Shown here: positions 1 to 8,331 of the stretch, in pieces
How the letters are laid out: the number at the start of each line of letters is the position of its first letter
Position numbering within the stretch: position 1 is the first letter of the stretch
Assembly: GCA_029256085.1 (NCBI GenBank)
Contig: JAQSYP010000004.1
Location: forward strand, 172,414-236,413
Length of the DNA stretch: 64,000 nt
Direction of reading: 5' to 3'
Origin: Caryophanales bacterium
GTDB lineage: Bacteria; Bacillota; Bacilli; CAJFEE01
Translations under genes and position numbers: made by a program
Notes under the pieces: model-generated
The model's database searches: none
What the model was told of the DNA's origin: nothing
Seen by the model: only the letters and a program-made list of their open reading frames with translations

Positions 1-266
1 CACTTTCTCAAGTGGTTATATGGGGGCTACCATTTCCTCCAAACGATCCTGTTTTTAATTCTTTCAGAAAAAATACGGCAGAACCATTTAAAAATGTTGA
101 TTTACCATATATGCTTTTAAGACTTCGTCAAGGTATTGGTAGATTAATAAGAAATGAATCTGACTACGGTAAAGTAGTAATTTTTATGGATAATTCAAGT
201 TATTCTGATGTTTTTAATGAAATTTCAAATGCCTTGCCAGTTTCAGCTAAAGTCATAATTGATTAA
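1..266 (+). CDS. DinG/YpvA-type superfamily 2 DNA helicase, C-terminal end (partial)
   Basis: Only the last 88 or so codons are in the window; the reading frame is open from position 3 and the start lies upstream. The visible part has the pattern of the XPD/DinG helicase C-terminus: a VIWGLPFPPNDP stretch and then motif VI, RQGIGRLIRN, whose Gln and two Arg residues contact ATP in this family. Family members unwind DNA in an ATP-dependent way during repair or recombination. The gene is followed directly by a hairpin terminator. DinG versus the closely related Bacillus YpvA cannot be separated on this fragment. Confidence 0.8.
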   Translation, partial: LSQVVIWGLPFPPNDPVFNSFRKNTAEPFKNVDLPYMLLRLRQGIGRLIRNESDYGKVVIFMDNSSYSDVFNEISNALPVSAKVIID

Positions 267-286
267 ACCTCCTTTTTGGGGGTTTT
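265..286 (+). terminator. Rho-independent terminator of the DinG-type gene
   Basis: AACCTCC pairs with GGGGGTT across a five-T loop and is followed by a short T run; the stem begins inside the helicase stop codon. Confidence 0.7.
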
Positions 287-356
287 ATTAATATAATTGA
301 ATAAGTTGACATATAGTTTTATTTACAGAAAATAAAACTAAGGTGGCGAGATTTAT

Positions 357-587
357 ATGTCAAACTTTAATTCAGTTGAATTGATTGAAGAATTCATTAT
401 TTTGGATAATAGAAGAAAATTTCTGATTCGAGAAGCAATTACTATTTATAAAAAAAATAAGAAAATTGATCTAAGACAATTAATTAATCCAATAAATAGT
501 ATTGTTCACGAAATAAATAATATTTCAAGACTAATTATTACACCTTATAGAAGTATAATAACTGAGGAATTTTTTAATTATAAGTAA
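357..587 (+). CDS. Small uncharacterised protein (76 aa)
   Basis: I do not recognise this family. The ATG at 357 follows an AAGGTGG ribosome binding site about 10 bases upstream, and a TTGACA hexamer lies at 306-311, so it looks like a genuine separate transcription unit. The protein is basic and predicted to be mainly helical, rich in Ile, Asn and Lys, with no signal peptide, no cysteines and no membrane segment. It sits between a helicase with its own terminator and the RNase H-like gene ypeP. Function unknown. Confidence 0.5.
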   Translation: MSNFNSVELIEEFIILDNRRKFLIREAITIYKKNKKIDLRQLINPINSIVHEINNISRLIITPYRSIITEEFFNYK

Positions 588-670
588 TTAAATAAATAGA
601 GGCTAAAACACTTCTAAAAGAACAAAATAGTATTATCGAGTAATAATGTCATACTTATGGGGTGATTCTT

Positions 671-1324
671 ATTAAAGCAAGAATAGAAGTAGAATATATT
701 ACTAAATCAAAAAAGAAATTTATATTAGAATCAGAAGAAATATATCATAAAGATTTATTAATCTTAATTAATGATTTATTAAATAGTGGAAGAGTAAAAA
801 ATATTACAATTACTGATTCTGAAGGGACAACTTGGACCAAAAAAGAACTAGAAAAACTTACTAAAGAAATTGAAGTTGAACCTCACGATATTATTTGTTA
901 TTTTGATGGGGGTTATGAAAAGGATACTAAAATGTCAGGGCTTGGAATAGTTATTTATTTTAGTAAGGACAACAAGAACTATAGAATTAGAAAAAATAAA
1001 TCAATTGAAGGTTTAATATCAAACAATGAATCGGAATTCGCAGCTTTGCATTATGTTCTACAAGTTCTAGAGGAAATGAATGTAACCGGACAAGAAATTA
1101 AAGTATTTGGTGATTCAAATGTTGTTGTTAATCAGTTTTTTGATATCGAGCCAACTTTCGAAAAAGAGCATTTATTTTGGTTAGGTAAAATAGACGAAAT
1201 ACTTGAAAATAATAAGCTTAGAATAAATTTAGAGCAAATTGATAGGCGAAAAAATGAAGAGGCACATAATCTGGCTACTCAGGCCCTAAAAAATATTTTA
1301 ATTGAAAGTGAAATTCAGATTTAA
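671..1324 (+). CDS. ypeP: YpeP-type RNase H-like protein, probable ATT start
   Basis: The second half is an RNase H fold: YFDGG, then NNESEFAAL, then VFGDSN supply the Asp, Glu and Asp of the metal-binding catalytic triad. The fourth position (EEAHNLA) carries His where classical RNase HI has Asp. The first 60 or so residues are the extra N-terminal part found in Bacillus YpeP-like 'reverse transcriptase-like' proteins. Start choice: a strong Shine-Dalgarno (GGGGTGAT, 659-666) sits 8 bases upstream of ATT at 671, giving a protein that reads MKARIEVEY. The only standard start nearby, GTG 662, lies inside that Shine-Dalgarno. The stop overlaps the ATG of ypeQ, so the two are translationally coupled. 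Confidence 0.75.
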   Translation: MKARIEVEYITKSKKKFILESEEIYHKDLLILINDLLNSGRVKNITITDSEGTTWTKKELEKLTKEIEVEPHDIICYFDGGYEKDTKMSGLGIVIYFSKDNKNYRIRKNKSIEGLISNNESEFAALHYVLQVLEEMNVTGQEIKVFGDSNVVVNQFFDIEPTFEKEHLFWLGKIDEILENNKLRINLEQIDRRKNEEAHNLATQALKNILIESEIQI

Positions 1325-1503
1325 TGTGTAGAATGGATAGGGATGTACTACGTGACTTAACAAATTTAATGGACCATTATTGTACGGATTGTTTCATACT
1401 TAAGTGTAATCGAACAGAAGTAGGAAAGAGACCAGCTTTAAAATATTGTAATAAATTATGTGTTGTAGGAGAATGGCTTCAAGAAAGAGGGAAATTATTA
1501 TAA
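1324..1503 (+). CDS. ypeQ: YpeQ-type zinc-finger protein (59 aa)
   Basis: ATG overlaps the stop of ypeP by one base (TAATG). The 59-residue product has C20-x2-C23-x4-C28 and C42-x3-C46, a cluster suited to binding zinc, and ends in WLQERGKLL. This matches the small Bacillus YpeQ family, which sits beside ypeP and ypzA in Bacillus genomes. No biochemical role is established. It is followed at once by a terminator hairpin shared with the convergent ypzA. Confidence 0.75.
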   Translation: MCRMDRDVLRDLTNLMDHYCTDCFILKCNRTEVGKRPALKYCNKLCVVGEWLQERGKLL

Positions 1504-1509
1504 TTAAAA

Positions 1510-1529
1510 AAGCCCACAAAGGTGGGCTT
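1510..1529. terminator. Bidirectional terminator between ypeQ and ypzA
   Basis: AAGCCCAC and GTGGGCTT form an 8-bp stem over a short loop. It has an A run on the left, which reads as a T run on the minus strand, so it should end ypzA transcription and probably ypeQ as well. Confidence 0.8.
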
Positions 1530-1544
1530 ATTACACAATAATTC

Positions 1545-1802
1545 CTACATATTAGCTTCATTTAACTGATGTTCTGCTGATTTAAGTATCTCGTTGTTTG
1601 TGTAATAAAAATGATCTTCAGGATTATTGACGTGATCATAATAAGTATTTAATTCAACGCGAGCCTTTCTAGTAGCCTCTACAGCCTCATGCAAAAGTTC
1701 ATTATCCATTTGTTGTGTTGCTGCCCCTACCATTTTTTGAGCTGATTTAACTAACATAGAGATATTTTCATAACTATTAAAAGGTTCTGACACACATATC
1801 AC
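1545..1802 (-). CDS. ypzA: YpzA-type DUF2564 small protein
   Basis: An 85-residue soluble helical protein with the DUF2564 pattern: NISMLVKSAQKMVGAATQ near residue 15, then a long helix with LHEAVEATRKARVEL. The family is restricted to spore-forming Bacillales and has no assigned function. The GTG/ATG start follows an AAGGAGT-type site on the minus strand. It lies convergent to ypeP-ypeQ, as in Bacillus subtilis, which supports the family call by context. Confidence 0.75.
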   Translation of the reverse strand: MICVSEPFNSYENISMLVKSAQKMVGAATQQMDNELLHEAVEATRKARVELNTYYDHVNNPEDHFYYTNNEILKSAEHQLNEANM

Positions 1803-1963
1803 TCCTTATAAGTTTTGCATTTATATTGTGTATTCAAAACCAAACTAATATACAAATAAAATAAACTTGGCTTTGCCAAGTCCTAGAAAGAATATATAAG
1901 TCGGAATACGTTTAACTAGTGTTAAATAAATGATTCAACTAATAAATTATTTATAAAAAAATA

Positions 1964-1990
1964 AAGGAGGCAATTTGCCTCCTTAAAGTA
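1964..1990 (-). terminator. Terminator of cspD (minus strand)
   Basis: AAGGAGGC at 1964-1971 pairs with GCCTCCTT at 1977-1984. Read on the minus strand the stem is followed by TTTATTTTTTT, a good intrinsic terminator for cspD. Confidence 0.8.
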
Positions 1991-1998
1991 CATTGTTA

Positions 1999-2196
1999 TT
2001 ATAACTTAACAACGTTTTCCGCTTGTGGTCCACGGTTTCCGTCAACGATTTCGAATTTAACTTCTTGTCCTTCTTCTAAAGACTTAAAGCCATCTCCTTG
2101 AATAGCTGAAAAGTGAACAAACACATCTTCTCCACCTTCAACTTCAATAAAACCATAACCTTTTTCATTGTTGAACCATTTAACTTTACCTTGCAT
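1999..2196 (-). CDS. cspD: Cold-shock protein, CspD-like
   Basis: A 65-residue single cold-shock domain. It contains RNP1 (KGYGFIEV) and RNP2 (VFVHFSAI), the two beta-strand motifs that bind single-stranded RNA or DNA, and ends in PQAENVVKL. The protein acts as an RNA chaperone that keeps transcripts unfolded at low temperature. The ATG at 2196 is chosen because AGGAGG stands 6 bases upstream; an upstream in-frame extension has no ribosome binding site. It is divergent from fhs, and its neighbour ypzA matches the B. subtilis cspD locus. Confidence 0.93.
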   Translation of the reverse strand: MQGKVKWFNNEKGYGFIEVEGGEDVFVHFSAIQGDGFKSLEEGQEVKFEIVDGNRGPQAENVVKL

Positions 2197-2432
2197 ATTA
2201 ATCCTCCTAAAACAATACACGATTGTGCGAAATTACATCAACTTTTAACCTGTATATATACAAATAAAAATATTGACGCATTTAATATACAATAATTAAA
2301 TATGTAGAGTCAAGAAAGTAAAGTTAAATATTGGAAATTTAAATTATAAGTTAAATATATAATTAATTTATTAATGTGAAAAATTTGTGTACAATGGTAA
2401 GTAAAGACAATTTTCTATACGGGGGATTCATA

Positions 2433-4115
2433 ATGACGACGGCATATAAGTCAGACATTGAAATTGCACAGAGTGCAAAAATGGTACCAATAACACAAAT
2501 CGCGCAAAAATTAGGATTAAGTGAAGACGATATTGAATTGTACGGAAAATATAAAGCCAAGATTAACTTGGATGTTTTAAAAGACCATAATAAGAATAAA
2601 GATGGACAAGTTATTCTTGTTACTGCAATAAATCCAACCCCTGCGGGTGAGGGTAAATCAACTGTAACTGTTGGTTTAGGGCAAGCATTCAATCAAATCG
2701 GTGAAAACACAGTAATTGCTTTAAGAGAGCCTTCTCTTGGGCCAACTCTAGGTGTAAAAGGTGGAGCAGCTGGAGGTGGTCACTCACAAGTAGTTCCAAT
2801 GGAAGATATTAATCTACATTTCACAGGTGACATACATGCCATTACAACGGCAAATAACGCATTAGCTGCGCTAATCGACAACCATATATTTCAAGGAAAT
2901 CACCTAAAAATTGATACAAGGAAAATAACTTGGAAAAGAGCAGTTGACTTAAATGACAGAGCACTAAGAAAGATTGTTATCGGGCTGGGTGGACCATTTC
3001 AGGGTGTACCTAGAGAAGATGGATTCGATATAACTGTTGCTTCAGAAATAATGGCTATACTTTGTTTAGCAAGGGATCTAAAAGATTTAAAGGTAAAACT
3101 TTCAAGAATAGTTGTAGCCTACAATATTGATAACGAACCTGTAACTGTTGAAGATTTAGGAGTACAGGGGGCATTATTATTAATACTAAAAGACGCAATA
3201 AAACCGAATCTTGTTCAAACACTTGAAAATACTCCTGCAATTATTCATGGAGGACCATTTGCAAACATAGCGCATGGATGTAATAGTATACTTGCAACAA
3301 ACATAGCAAGAAAGTTAGCTGATTACGTTATTACTGAGGCTGGCTTTGGTGCAGATCTAGGTGCGGAGAAGTTTTTTAATATTAAATCTAGAGCTGCTGG
3401 ATTGAAACCTGCAGCCGTAGTAATTGTAGCGACAATACGTGCATTAAAAATGCATGGAGGAATGTCAAAAGACCATTTAAATAATGAAAATATTGCTGCG
3501 CTAGAGTTAGGAATGCAAAATCTTGAGAAGCACATAGATTCTGTTCAGCAATTTGGAGTACCGTTTGTTATAGCTATTAATAAATTTGTAACTGATACTG
3601 ATAAGGAAGTTAATTATTTATTGAATTGGGCAAATGAAAAAAATTATACAGTGTCTCTAACTGAAGTATGGGAAAAGGGAGGCCAGGGTGGCATAGATCT
3701 TGCTAGAAAAGTAATTAATGAAATTAAGGTTAAGAAGAATAATTTTAATTATATTTATAATTCTTCCGATTCTATTCAGGATAAAATTCTAGCGATTGCA
3801 AGTAGAGTATACGGAGCAAAAGGCGTAAACTTTACTACCAAGGCTCTTAATCAAATAAAAAAGTTTGAAGTCGAGGGTTGGGATTCATTACCTATTTGTA
3901 TGGCTAAAACACAATATTCATTATCAGATCAACCAAATTTATTAGGAAGACCAACGGATTTTGAAATTACTGTTAAGGAGTTCAAACCTTCTATTGGAGC
4001 AGGATTCTTAGTTGCGCTCACTGGAGATATAATGACGATGCCTGGGTTACCTAAAAATCCATCTGCAAATAATATGGATTTAGATGATAGTGGAATTGCG
4101 AAGGGAATATTTTAA
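2433..4115 (+). CDS. fhs: Formate--tetrahydrofolate ligase
   Basis: A 560-residue enzyme that makes 10-formyl-tetrahydrofolate from formate, ATP and tetrahydrofolate, feeding purine synthesis and fMet-tRNA. The P-loop TPAGEGKST is at residues 69-77. The family signature follows as [19 protein letters not shown] (His where the commoner residue is Tyr), and a second signature, [12 protein letters not shown], is present. Length is standard for bacterial monofunctional Fhs. ATG 2433 is preferred over an in-frame ATG at 2376 because GGGGGATT lies just upstream and [13 protein letters not shown] is the normal N-terminus. It is a single-gene unit with its own terminator. Confidence 0.95.
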   Translation: MTTAYKSDIEIAQSAKMVPITQIAQKLGLSEDDIELYGKYKAKINLDVLKDHNKNKDGQVILVTAINPTPAGEGKSTVTVGLGQAFNQIGENTVIALREPSLGPTLGVKGGAAGGGHSQVVPMEDINLHFTGDIHAITTANNALAALIDNHIFQGNHLKIDTRKITWKRAVDLNDRALRKIVIGLGGPFQGVPREDGFDITVASEIMAILCLARDLKDLKVKLSRIVVAYNIDNEPVTVEDLGVQGALLLILKDAIKPNLVQTLENTPAIIHGGPFANIAHGCNSILATNIARKLADYVITEAGFGADLGAEKFFNIKSRAAGLKPAAVVIVATIRALKMHGGMSKDHLNNENIAALELGMQNLEKHIDSVQQFGVPFVIAINKFVTDTDKEVNYLLNWANEKNYTVSLTEVWEKGGQGGIDLARKVINEIKVKKNNFNYIYNSSDSIQDKILAIASRVYGAKGVNFTTKALNQIKKFEVEGWDSLPICMAKTQYSLSDQPNLLGRPTDFEITVKEFKPSIGAGFLVALTGDIMTMPGLPKNPSANNMDLDDSGIAKGIF

Positions 4116-4121
4116 AATTTT

Positions 4122-4146
4122 GGCGGGTTGTTATACCCGTCTTTTT
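4122..4146 (+). terminator. Terminator of fhs
   Basis: GGCGGGT (4122-4128) pairs with ACCCGTC (4135-4141), one G-T pair included, followed by five T. Confidence 0.75.
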
Positions 4147-4245
4147 ATTTAAAAATTAACTTATTTTTGCATTCGTGAGTTAAAATTGCTAAATTAATAA
4201 AGTAAACAAATTATTTTAAATAAATTTTTAAATATGAGGTAAATT

Positions 4246-4779
4246 ATGCACCCAACTGTTTATGATAATATTAAAACAGTAGTTGAAGGTATACATTACG
4301 ATTTTGAGACCGAGAACTTGATTAAAATCATTGATAGAAATGATTTTGTTAATTTGGCCAAACTATCGAGGAGATTCGAGATATTATACTCTTCAAAAAT
4401 TTCTAATGAGTTATTAACAAAAGTCACTCTAGTGTTTGAAAATGACGACTGGGTACATGAAGTTATTAACTCAAGCGAGGATGAAGGATGTAGTTTAAAA
4501 ATTAAATATTATTTACATGATATTGATGGTGTAACTTTAACTGTAGATAATATAAACAGTCTTTTAAATAAGTTTTTTTGGAATTTTAATCTTACAATTG
4601 ACAAAATAGTAAGGTTTGATGAAAATTTTGAAATATACTATAAACTAACAATTGCCTTTAATACTAAATTCACTGAAAATGACTATGAAAGAATAGAAGA
4701 TATATGTATCCAAAATTATAAGCTTCTTAGTAAGCTACTTGAGGAATCAAAAAAAGGAGAAATTCATGCTGGATTATGA
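4246..4779 (+). CDS. Uncharacterised protein upstream of a DEAD-box helicase (177 aa)
   Basis: Not recognised. The ATG at 4246 follows ATGAGGTAA, a modest ribosome binding site. The protein is acidic, soluble and apparently alpha/beta, with no signal peptide. It has only two cysteines, so no metal site is evident. Its last 14 bases overlap the start of the helicase gene, which implies one mRNA and coupled translation. The context hints at an RNA-related role or a helicase partner, but this is inference from position only. Confidence 0.55.
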   Translation: MHPTVYDNIKTVVEGIHYDFETENLIKIIDRNDFVNLAKLSRRFEILYSSKISNELLTKVTLVFENDDWVHEVINSSEDEGCSLKIKYYLHDIDGVTLTVDNINSLLNKFFWNFNLTIDKIVRFDENFEIYYKLTIAFNTKFTENDYERIEDICIQNYKLLSKLLEESKKGEIHAGL

Positions 4780-5887
4780 TTATTTAAATTCTGAGCTAAA
4801 AGAAATATTTATTAAAAAGAACTTCAAACTATTAACGAATATACAAGCTAAAGCAATACCATTAATACTTGAAAATAAAAATATAATATTGAGTTCACCT
4901 ACTGGTACAGGTAAGACATTAGCTTTTGTTATCCCAATCTTAAATAGAATAGATAAAAATAGCGATAATCTTCAAGCACTAATACTTGCCCCTACGAAGG
5001 AGTTAGTTAGCCAAATAACTGATGTAGTTAGAGAATGGACTTTAGATAGTGGAATTAGAGTTGCTCCAATTATTGGAGGGGCAAATTTAAAGAGACAACT
5101 CGATAAGTTAAAAGAAAAACCGCAAATAGTTGTCGGGACTCCTAGCCGTGTACAAGAGTTAATTCAACTTAAGAAAATTAAAATGCATTTAGTAGAGACT
5201 ATTGTAGTTGACGAAGTTGATGAAATTATTAAACAAAAGTCGACAAATAGTGTTTCTAGTATTATTAAAAGTGGACTTAAGGATAGTCAAATTATTTTCT
5301 CATCTGCTACAATTAATGAGCAAGCAAAAGACTTAATGAAGTTATTTAGAACAGAGTCAGTAATATGTAAGGTAGACGAGGAAGACGTGAATAACAACGT
5401 TAAATATTATTATATTGTTATCGAGCATAATAACAGAAAAGACATTGTTAGAAGATTATCAGTACACTTAAATGGTCAGTCATTAGTTTTTAGTAATGAT
5501 AATTACTTACTAAAAACTATGGAGGACATAGTTGCTAGTAATAAAGAAATTAGTGTTATTAACTCAAATACACCTAAAGAAGCTAGAGTGAATAGAATTA
5601 AGGACTTTAGAAAAGGTAATATTAAGACTTTAATATCCTCCGACTTAACGTCAAGAGGTATTGACATTGAAAATTTGGAAACTGTAATTCATTTAGATTT
5701 ACCTGAAAACAACTCCCAATTTAAGCATAGAAATGGTAGGGTTGGTCGTATGGGTAAAGACGGCAACATAATTTTTATAGTTACAAAAGATAGGATTAAA
5801 GATTTAAAAACAATAACTACTAGACATAAAATAAATGACAAAATTCAAGAAATTCAAATTGCAAATGGAATAATGACAATAAAATAA
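4766..5887 (+). CDS. DEAD-box ATP-dependent RNA helicase (YfmL-like), DEVD variant
   Basis: A 373-residue two-RecA-domain helicase without the long C-terminal RNA-binding tail of CshA or DbpA. In order it has the Q motif (TNIQAKAIP), Walker A (SPTGTGKT), PTKEL, motif Ib TPSR, motif II VDEVDEI (DEVD instead of DEAD), motif III SAT, SRGIDIE (motif V) and HRNGRVGRMG (motif VI). Such minimal DEAD-box proteins remodel RNA, often in ribosome assembly. The length is close to B. subtilis YfmL. ATG 4766 has an AAAGGAG site 7 bases upstream; the longer reading from 4739 has none. Confidence 0.85.
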   Translation: MLDYDYLNSELKEIFIKKNFKLLTNIQAKAIPLILENKNIILSSPTGTGKTLAFVIPILNRIDKNSDNLQALILAPTKELVSQITDVVREWTLDSGIRVAPIIGGANLKRQLDKLKEKPQIVVGTPSRVQELIQLKKIKMHLVETIVVDEVDEIIKQKSTNSVSSIIKSGLKDSQIIFSSATINEQAKDLMKLFRTESVICKVDEEDVNNNVKYYYIVIEHNNRKDIVRRLSVHLNGQSLVFSNDNYLLKTMEDIVASNKEISVINSNTPKEARVNRIKDFRKGNIKTLISSDLTSRGIDIENLETVIHLDLPENNSQFKHRNGRVGRMGKDGNIIFIVTKDRIKDLKTITTRHKINDKIQEIQIANGIMTIK

Positions 5888-5912
5888 CCCGAGTTTTCGG
5901 GTTATTTTTTAA
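5884..5912. terminator. Bidirectional terminator after the helicase
   Basis: ATAACCCGA and TCGGGTTAT form a 9-bp stem with a T run on the plus strand. The following minus-strand gene ends inside the hairpin. Confidence 0.8.
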
Positions 5913-6099
5913 GTAATTTTTTTATAATAGTATTCCATATCACTGTTCCTAATAATAACATTGAAATTAATCCTGATAATCGAAAGTACTTACTAAATAA
6001 TATGCCATTAACGTCCATTAACCACCCAGTAAATATCATTAGTGTAAAGAAGAGAAAAAAAACAGTATCTTTAATATTGAGTTTATATTCCCTAGTCAC
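5902..6099 (-). CDS. Small two-helix membrane protein (65 aa)
   Basis: Starts with GTG at 6099 behind a very good AAGGAGG site. Two hydrophobic helices are visible, roughly residues 12-29 (FFLFFTLMIFTGWLMD) and 41-60 (LSGLISMLLLGTVIW), followed by a Lys-rich end (IIKKLLKK) that probably faces the cytoplasm. I do not recognise the family. It is convergent with the helicase and divergent from ypgQ. Confidence 0.6.
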   Translation of the reverse strand: MTREYKLNIKDTVFFLFFTLMIFTGWLMDVNGILFSKYFRLSGLISMLLLGTVIWNTIIKKLLKK

Positions 6100-6168
6100 T
6101 GTAATTCCTCCTTTTCAAAACATTTTCACTATACATATATTATAAAATATAAAAAATAGGAGAATTTT

Positions 6169-6801
6169 ATGATAAAAGAAATTGAAAAAATAGTTAAAGA
6201 AGCACATAAAAATGACAGTACTGGCCATTCCTGGGATCATATTGACCGTGTCAGAAATTTGGCACTTAAAATATCTGACACGGAAGGCGGAGATAAAGAA
6301 GTCATCGAAATTTCAGCCCTCCTACATGATTTAATCGATGATAAATTAGGTTTTAGCGAATGGACAATAGCTAAAATTAAACAACTACTTAATGAGCTAA
6401 ATTTGCCAAGTCAAAAAATAGAGAGCGTTATATCAATCATTGATTCCGTTTCATTTAAGGGGGGAAATGGAATAGTGCCAAACTCTACCGATGGTAAAAT
6501 AGTTCAAGATGCAGATCGTTTAGATGCTTTAGGAGCAATTGGAATAGCTAGAACTTTTATATATAGTGGTTCTAAGGGTCAAGCTATATATAATCCAAGC
6601 ATATCAGTTAGAGAAAACATGTCATTTGTTGAGTATAGATCTGGTAAATCTACGGCTATAAACCATTTTTATGAAAAACTTCTTAAACTAAAGAATTTAA
6701 TTAATACTCAGACTGCAAAAATTATCGCTGAAGAAAGAACTAAATTCATGGAATTATTTCTAGAACAATTTTTAAAAGAGTGGAATTTTATTAATAATTA
6801 A
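6169..6801 (+). CDS. ypgQ: HD-domain phosphohydrolase, YpgQ-like
   Basis: A 210-residue HD hydrolase. His24 (SWDHIDRV), the His53-Asp54 pair (LLHDLID) and the later Asp in DADRLDALG give the H...HD...D metal set. B. subtilis YpgQ has this architecture and size and has been described as a manganese-dependent enzyme that hydrolyses dNTPs; the exact substrate here is inference. The ATG has an AGGAG site. It stands as a single gene between a small membrane protein and ssbB. Confidence 0.85.
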   Translation: MIKEIEKIVKEAHKNDSTGHSWDHIDRVRNLALKISDTEGGDKEVIEISALLHDLIDDKLGFSEWTIAKIKQLLNELNLPSQKIESVISIIDSVSFKGGNGIVPNSTDGKIVQDADRLDALGAIGIARTFIYSGSKGQAIYNPSISVRENMSFVEYRSGKSTAINHFYEKLLKLKNLINTQTAKIIAEERTKFMELFLEQFLKEWNFINN

Positions 6802-6957
6802 ATAAAACTAATTTTAATTATTGAGAAAATATTAAATTTACTATAGGAAAATTGAATTTTTGTTAATTAAAATGGATGAAAATGCAATTTTATTAGTTTT
6901 ACATAATTTATCTATTCGTCTATCTTTTAAATATATTTATTGAGGGGATGGATTATT

Positions 6958-7326
6958 ATGATGAACAAAATACTACTTGTTGGAAGACTTACGAAGGATC
7001 CTGCAGTGAAATATACTGCTGATGGTAGGGCAGTATGTCGAGTTACATTGGCTGTTCAAAGACCATTCAAAAATAAAAATGGTGAAAAAGAGGCGGATTT
7101 TATTCAATGCTCTTTGTGGAATAGAGTAGCCGAAACAATTGGTAGCTATTGTGAGAAAGGAAGTATGGTTGGTGTCGTAGGTAGATTACAATCAAGAAGT
7201 TACTTGGATTCTAATCAGCAGAAATCAAATGTGACAGAGGTTGTGGTCGATTCAGTCTCGTTAGTAGGTAGAAAATCAAAAAGACAAATTGATTCAGACC
7301 AAATTATTTCAATGAGTGTAAATTAA
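6958..7326 (+). CDS. ssbB: Single-stranded DNA-binding protein, short SsbB type
   Basis: A 122-residue OB-fold protein (NKILLVGRLTKDPAVKYT, then DFIQCSLWNRVAE) lacking the long acidic tail of the replicative SSB. That matches Bacillus SsbB/YwpH, which coats incoming DNA during transformation. Start at ATG 6958, or the adjacent ATG 6961, is set by GAGGGGAT about 9 bases upstream; an upstream TTG in frame falls within the ribosome binding site. A single-gene unit; no other competence gene is next to it. Confidence 0.88.
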   Translation: MMNKILLVGRLTKDPAVKYTADGRAVCRVTLAVQRPFKNKNGEKEADFIQCSLWNRVAETIGSYCEKGSMVGVVGRLQSRSYLDSNQQKSNVTEVVVDSVSLVGRKSKRQIDSDQIISMSVN

Positions 7327-7350
7327 ATGTATAATTATTATAAATGATTT

Positions 7351-7455
7351 TATAATAGACGCTTTCGGCGCTCTCTTTCTTTGGGGAAATAAATTCGTTT
7401 TCCAAGCCAATAATTGTCTTTTGGCTTTTCCCTTAAGAGTTGAGCGCCTTATATT
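7351..7455 (+). repeat. Structured palindromic element between ssbB and ypiP
   Basis: GGCGCTC (7367-7373) pairs with GAGCGCC (7442-7448), enclosing two hairpins: TTGG...TTTTCCAA near 7381-7404 and GCCAA...TTGGC at 7405-7424. The whole could fold as a three-way junction. It opens with GCTTTCGG-CGCT-CTTTC, closely related to the palindrome at 11699-11717, so it is probably a member of a dispersed repeat family. A TATAAT at 7351-7356 just upstream could serve as a promoter, making a small RNA possible, but no terminator T run follows. Confidence 0.55.
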
Positions 7456-7500
7456 TTCTAAAATTAATTATTAAAAAGAATACATTACTTAGGTGATCCA

Positions 7501-8277
7501 ATGAAAATTACTACTGCTGGAAGAACTAATAATGAGATGATTGAATACGCAAAGTTAATTTCAATTGAATTATGTTGCGAATATATAAGTAGAGAAAAAA
7601 GGTCCGTAGAATTACTATCTGAATCATACAATGATGACTTCATAGTTGTAGGGAAAAACAGATTAGAACTACATTTGACTACAAGTAGGGACCCGTTTTT
7701 TTTCCATCCCAATTCAGCATTATTTCGAATTAAAAGAATAATTAATAACATGAATGACCCATTGATAGATATTTGTGAATTAAAGCCTGGTGATACATTT
7801 TTAGATTGCACGTTAGGTATAGGTTCAGATGCAATAGTTGCAAGTTTCATTGTAGGATCATCTGGAAAAGTCATTGGTGTTGAATCAAATAAATATATAG
7901 CTTATATAGTAAATGAGGGGTTAAATAAATATGTGTATGATATTAATAAGGATATTGAAGATTCGTTACGACGGATAAAAGTAATAAATTACAATCATTT
8001 AGATTACTTAAAAAAACAATCTAGTAATTCAATAGATATTGTATATTTTGATCCAATGTTCTCGTTATCAATTGAAAATTCAAATGGAATCAGTAAGATT
8101 AAGAACATAGCTGATTATGGTGCAATCACAGAAGATGTATTTAATGAAGCACTTAGAGTAGCAAAAAGGAGAGTTGTTGTTAAAGAGCATTATCAAAGTG
8201 AAATATTCAAAGAATTTAATATGAATGTAGTTAGAAGGAAAACGAGTTTATTCCATTTTGGTTATGTTAATAAATAA
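7501..8277 (+). CDS. ypiP: Class I SAM-dependent methyltransferase, YpiP-like
   Basis: A 258-residue protein with a Rossmann methyltransferase core in its second half: FLDCTLGIGSDA is the SAM-binding motif I, VIGVES is motif II, and DIVYFDPMF resembles the catalytic (D/N)PP(F/Y)-type motif IV. The first 80 residues (KITTAGRTNN...FFFHPNSALFRIKR) are typical of YpiP. The substrate is unknown; the FDPMF motif fits either N-methylation or an RNA substrate. Position next to thyA-dfrA matches the Bacillus ypiP locus. ATG 7501 follows TAGGTGAT. Confidence 0.8.
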   Translation: MKITTAGRTNNEMIEYAKLISIELCCEYISREKRSVELLSESYNDDFIVVGKNRLELHLTTSRDPFFFHPNSALFRIKRIINNMNDPLIDICELKPGDTFLDCTLGIGSDAIVASFIVGSSGKVIGVESNKYIAYIVNEGLNKYVYDINKDIEDSLRRIKVINYNHLDYLKKQSSNSIDIVYFDPMFSLSIENSNGISKIKNIADYGAITEDVFNEALRVAKRRVVVKEHYQSEIFKEFNMNVVRRKTSLFHFGYVNK

Positions 8278-8331
8278 CCTTTCATGTTAATATAGAAACG
8301 ACAAAATTCATAACTTTTTAGGGTGATTATA

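Noticed and set aside
2113-2295. Plus-strand reading frame over the cspD 5' region
   Set aside because: It is antisense to cspD and its leader, has no ribosome binding site, and has low-complexity composition.
6940-6957. Upstream TTG start for ssbB
   Set aside because: It lies at the Shine-Dalgarno and would add residues not seen in the family; ATG 6958 is better.
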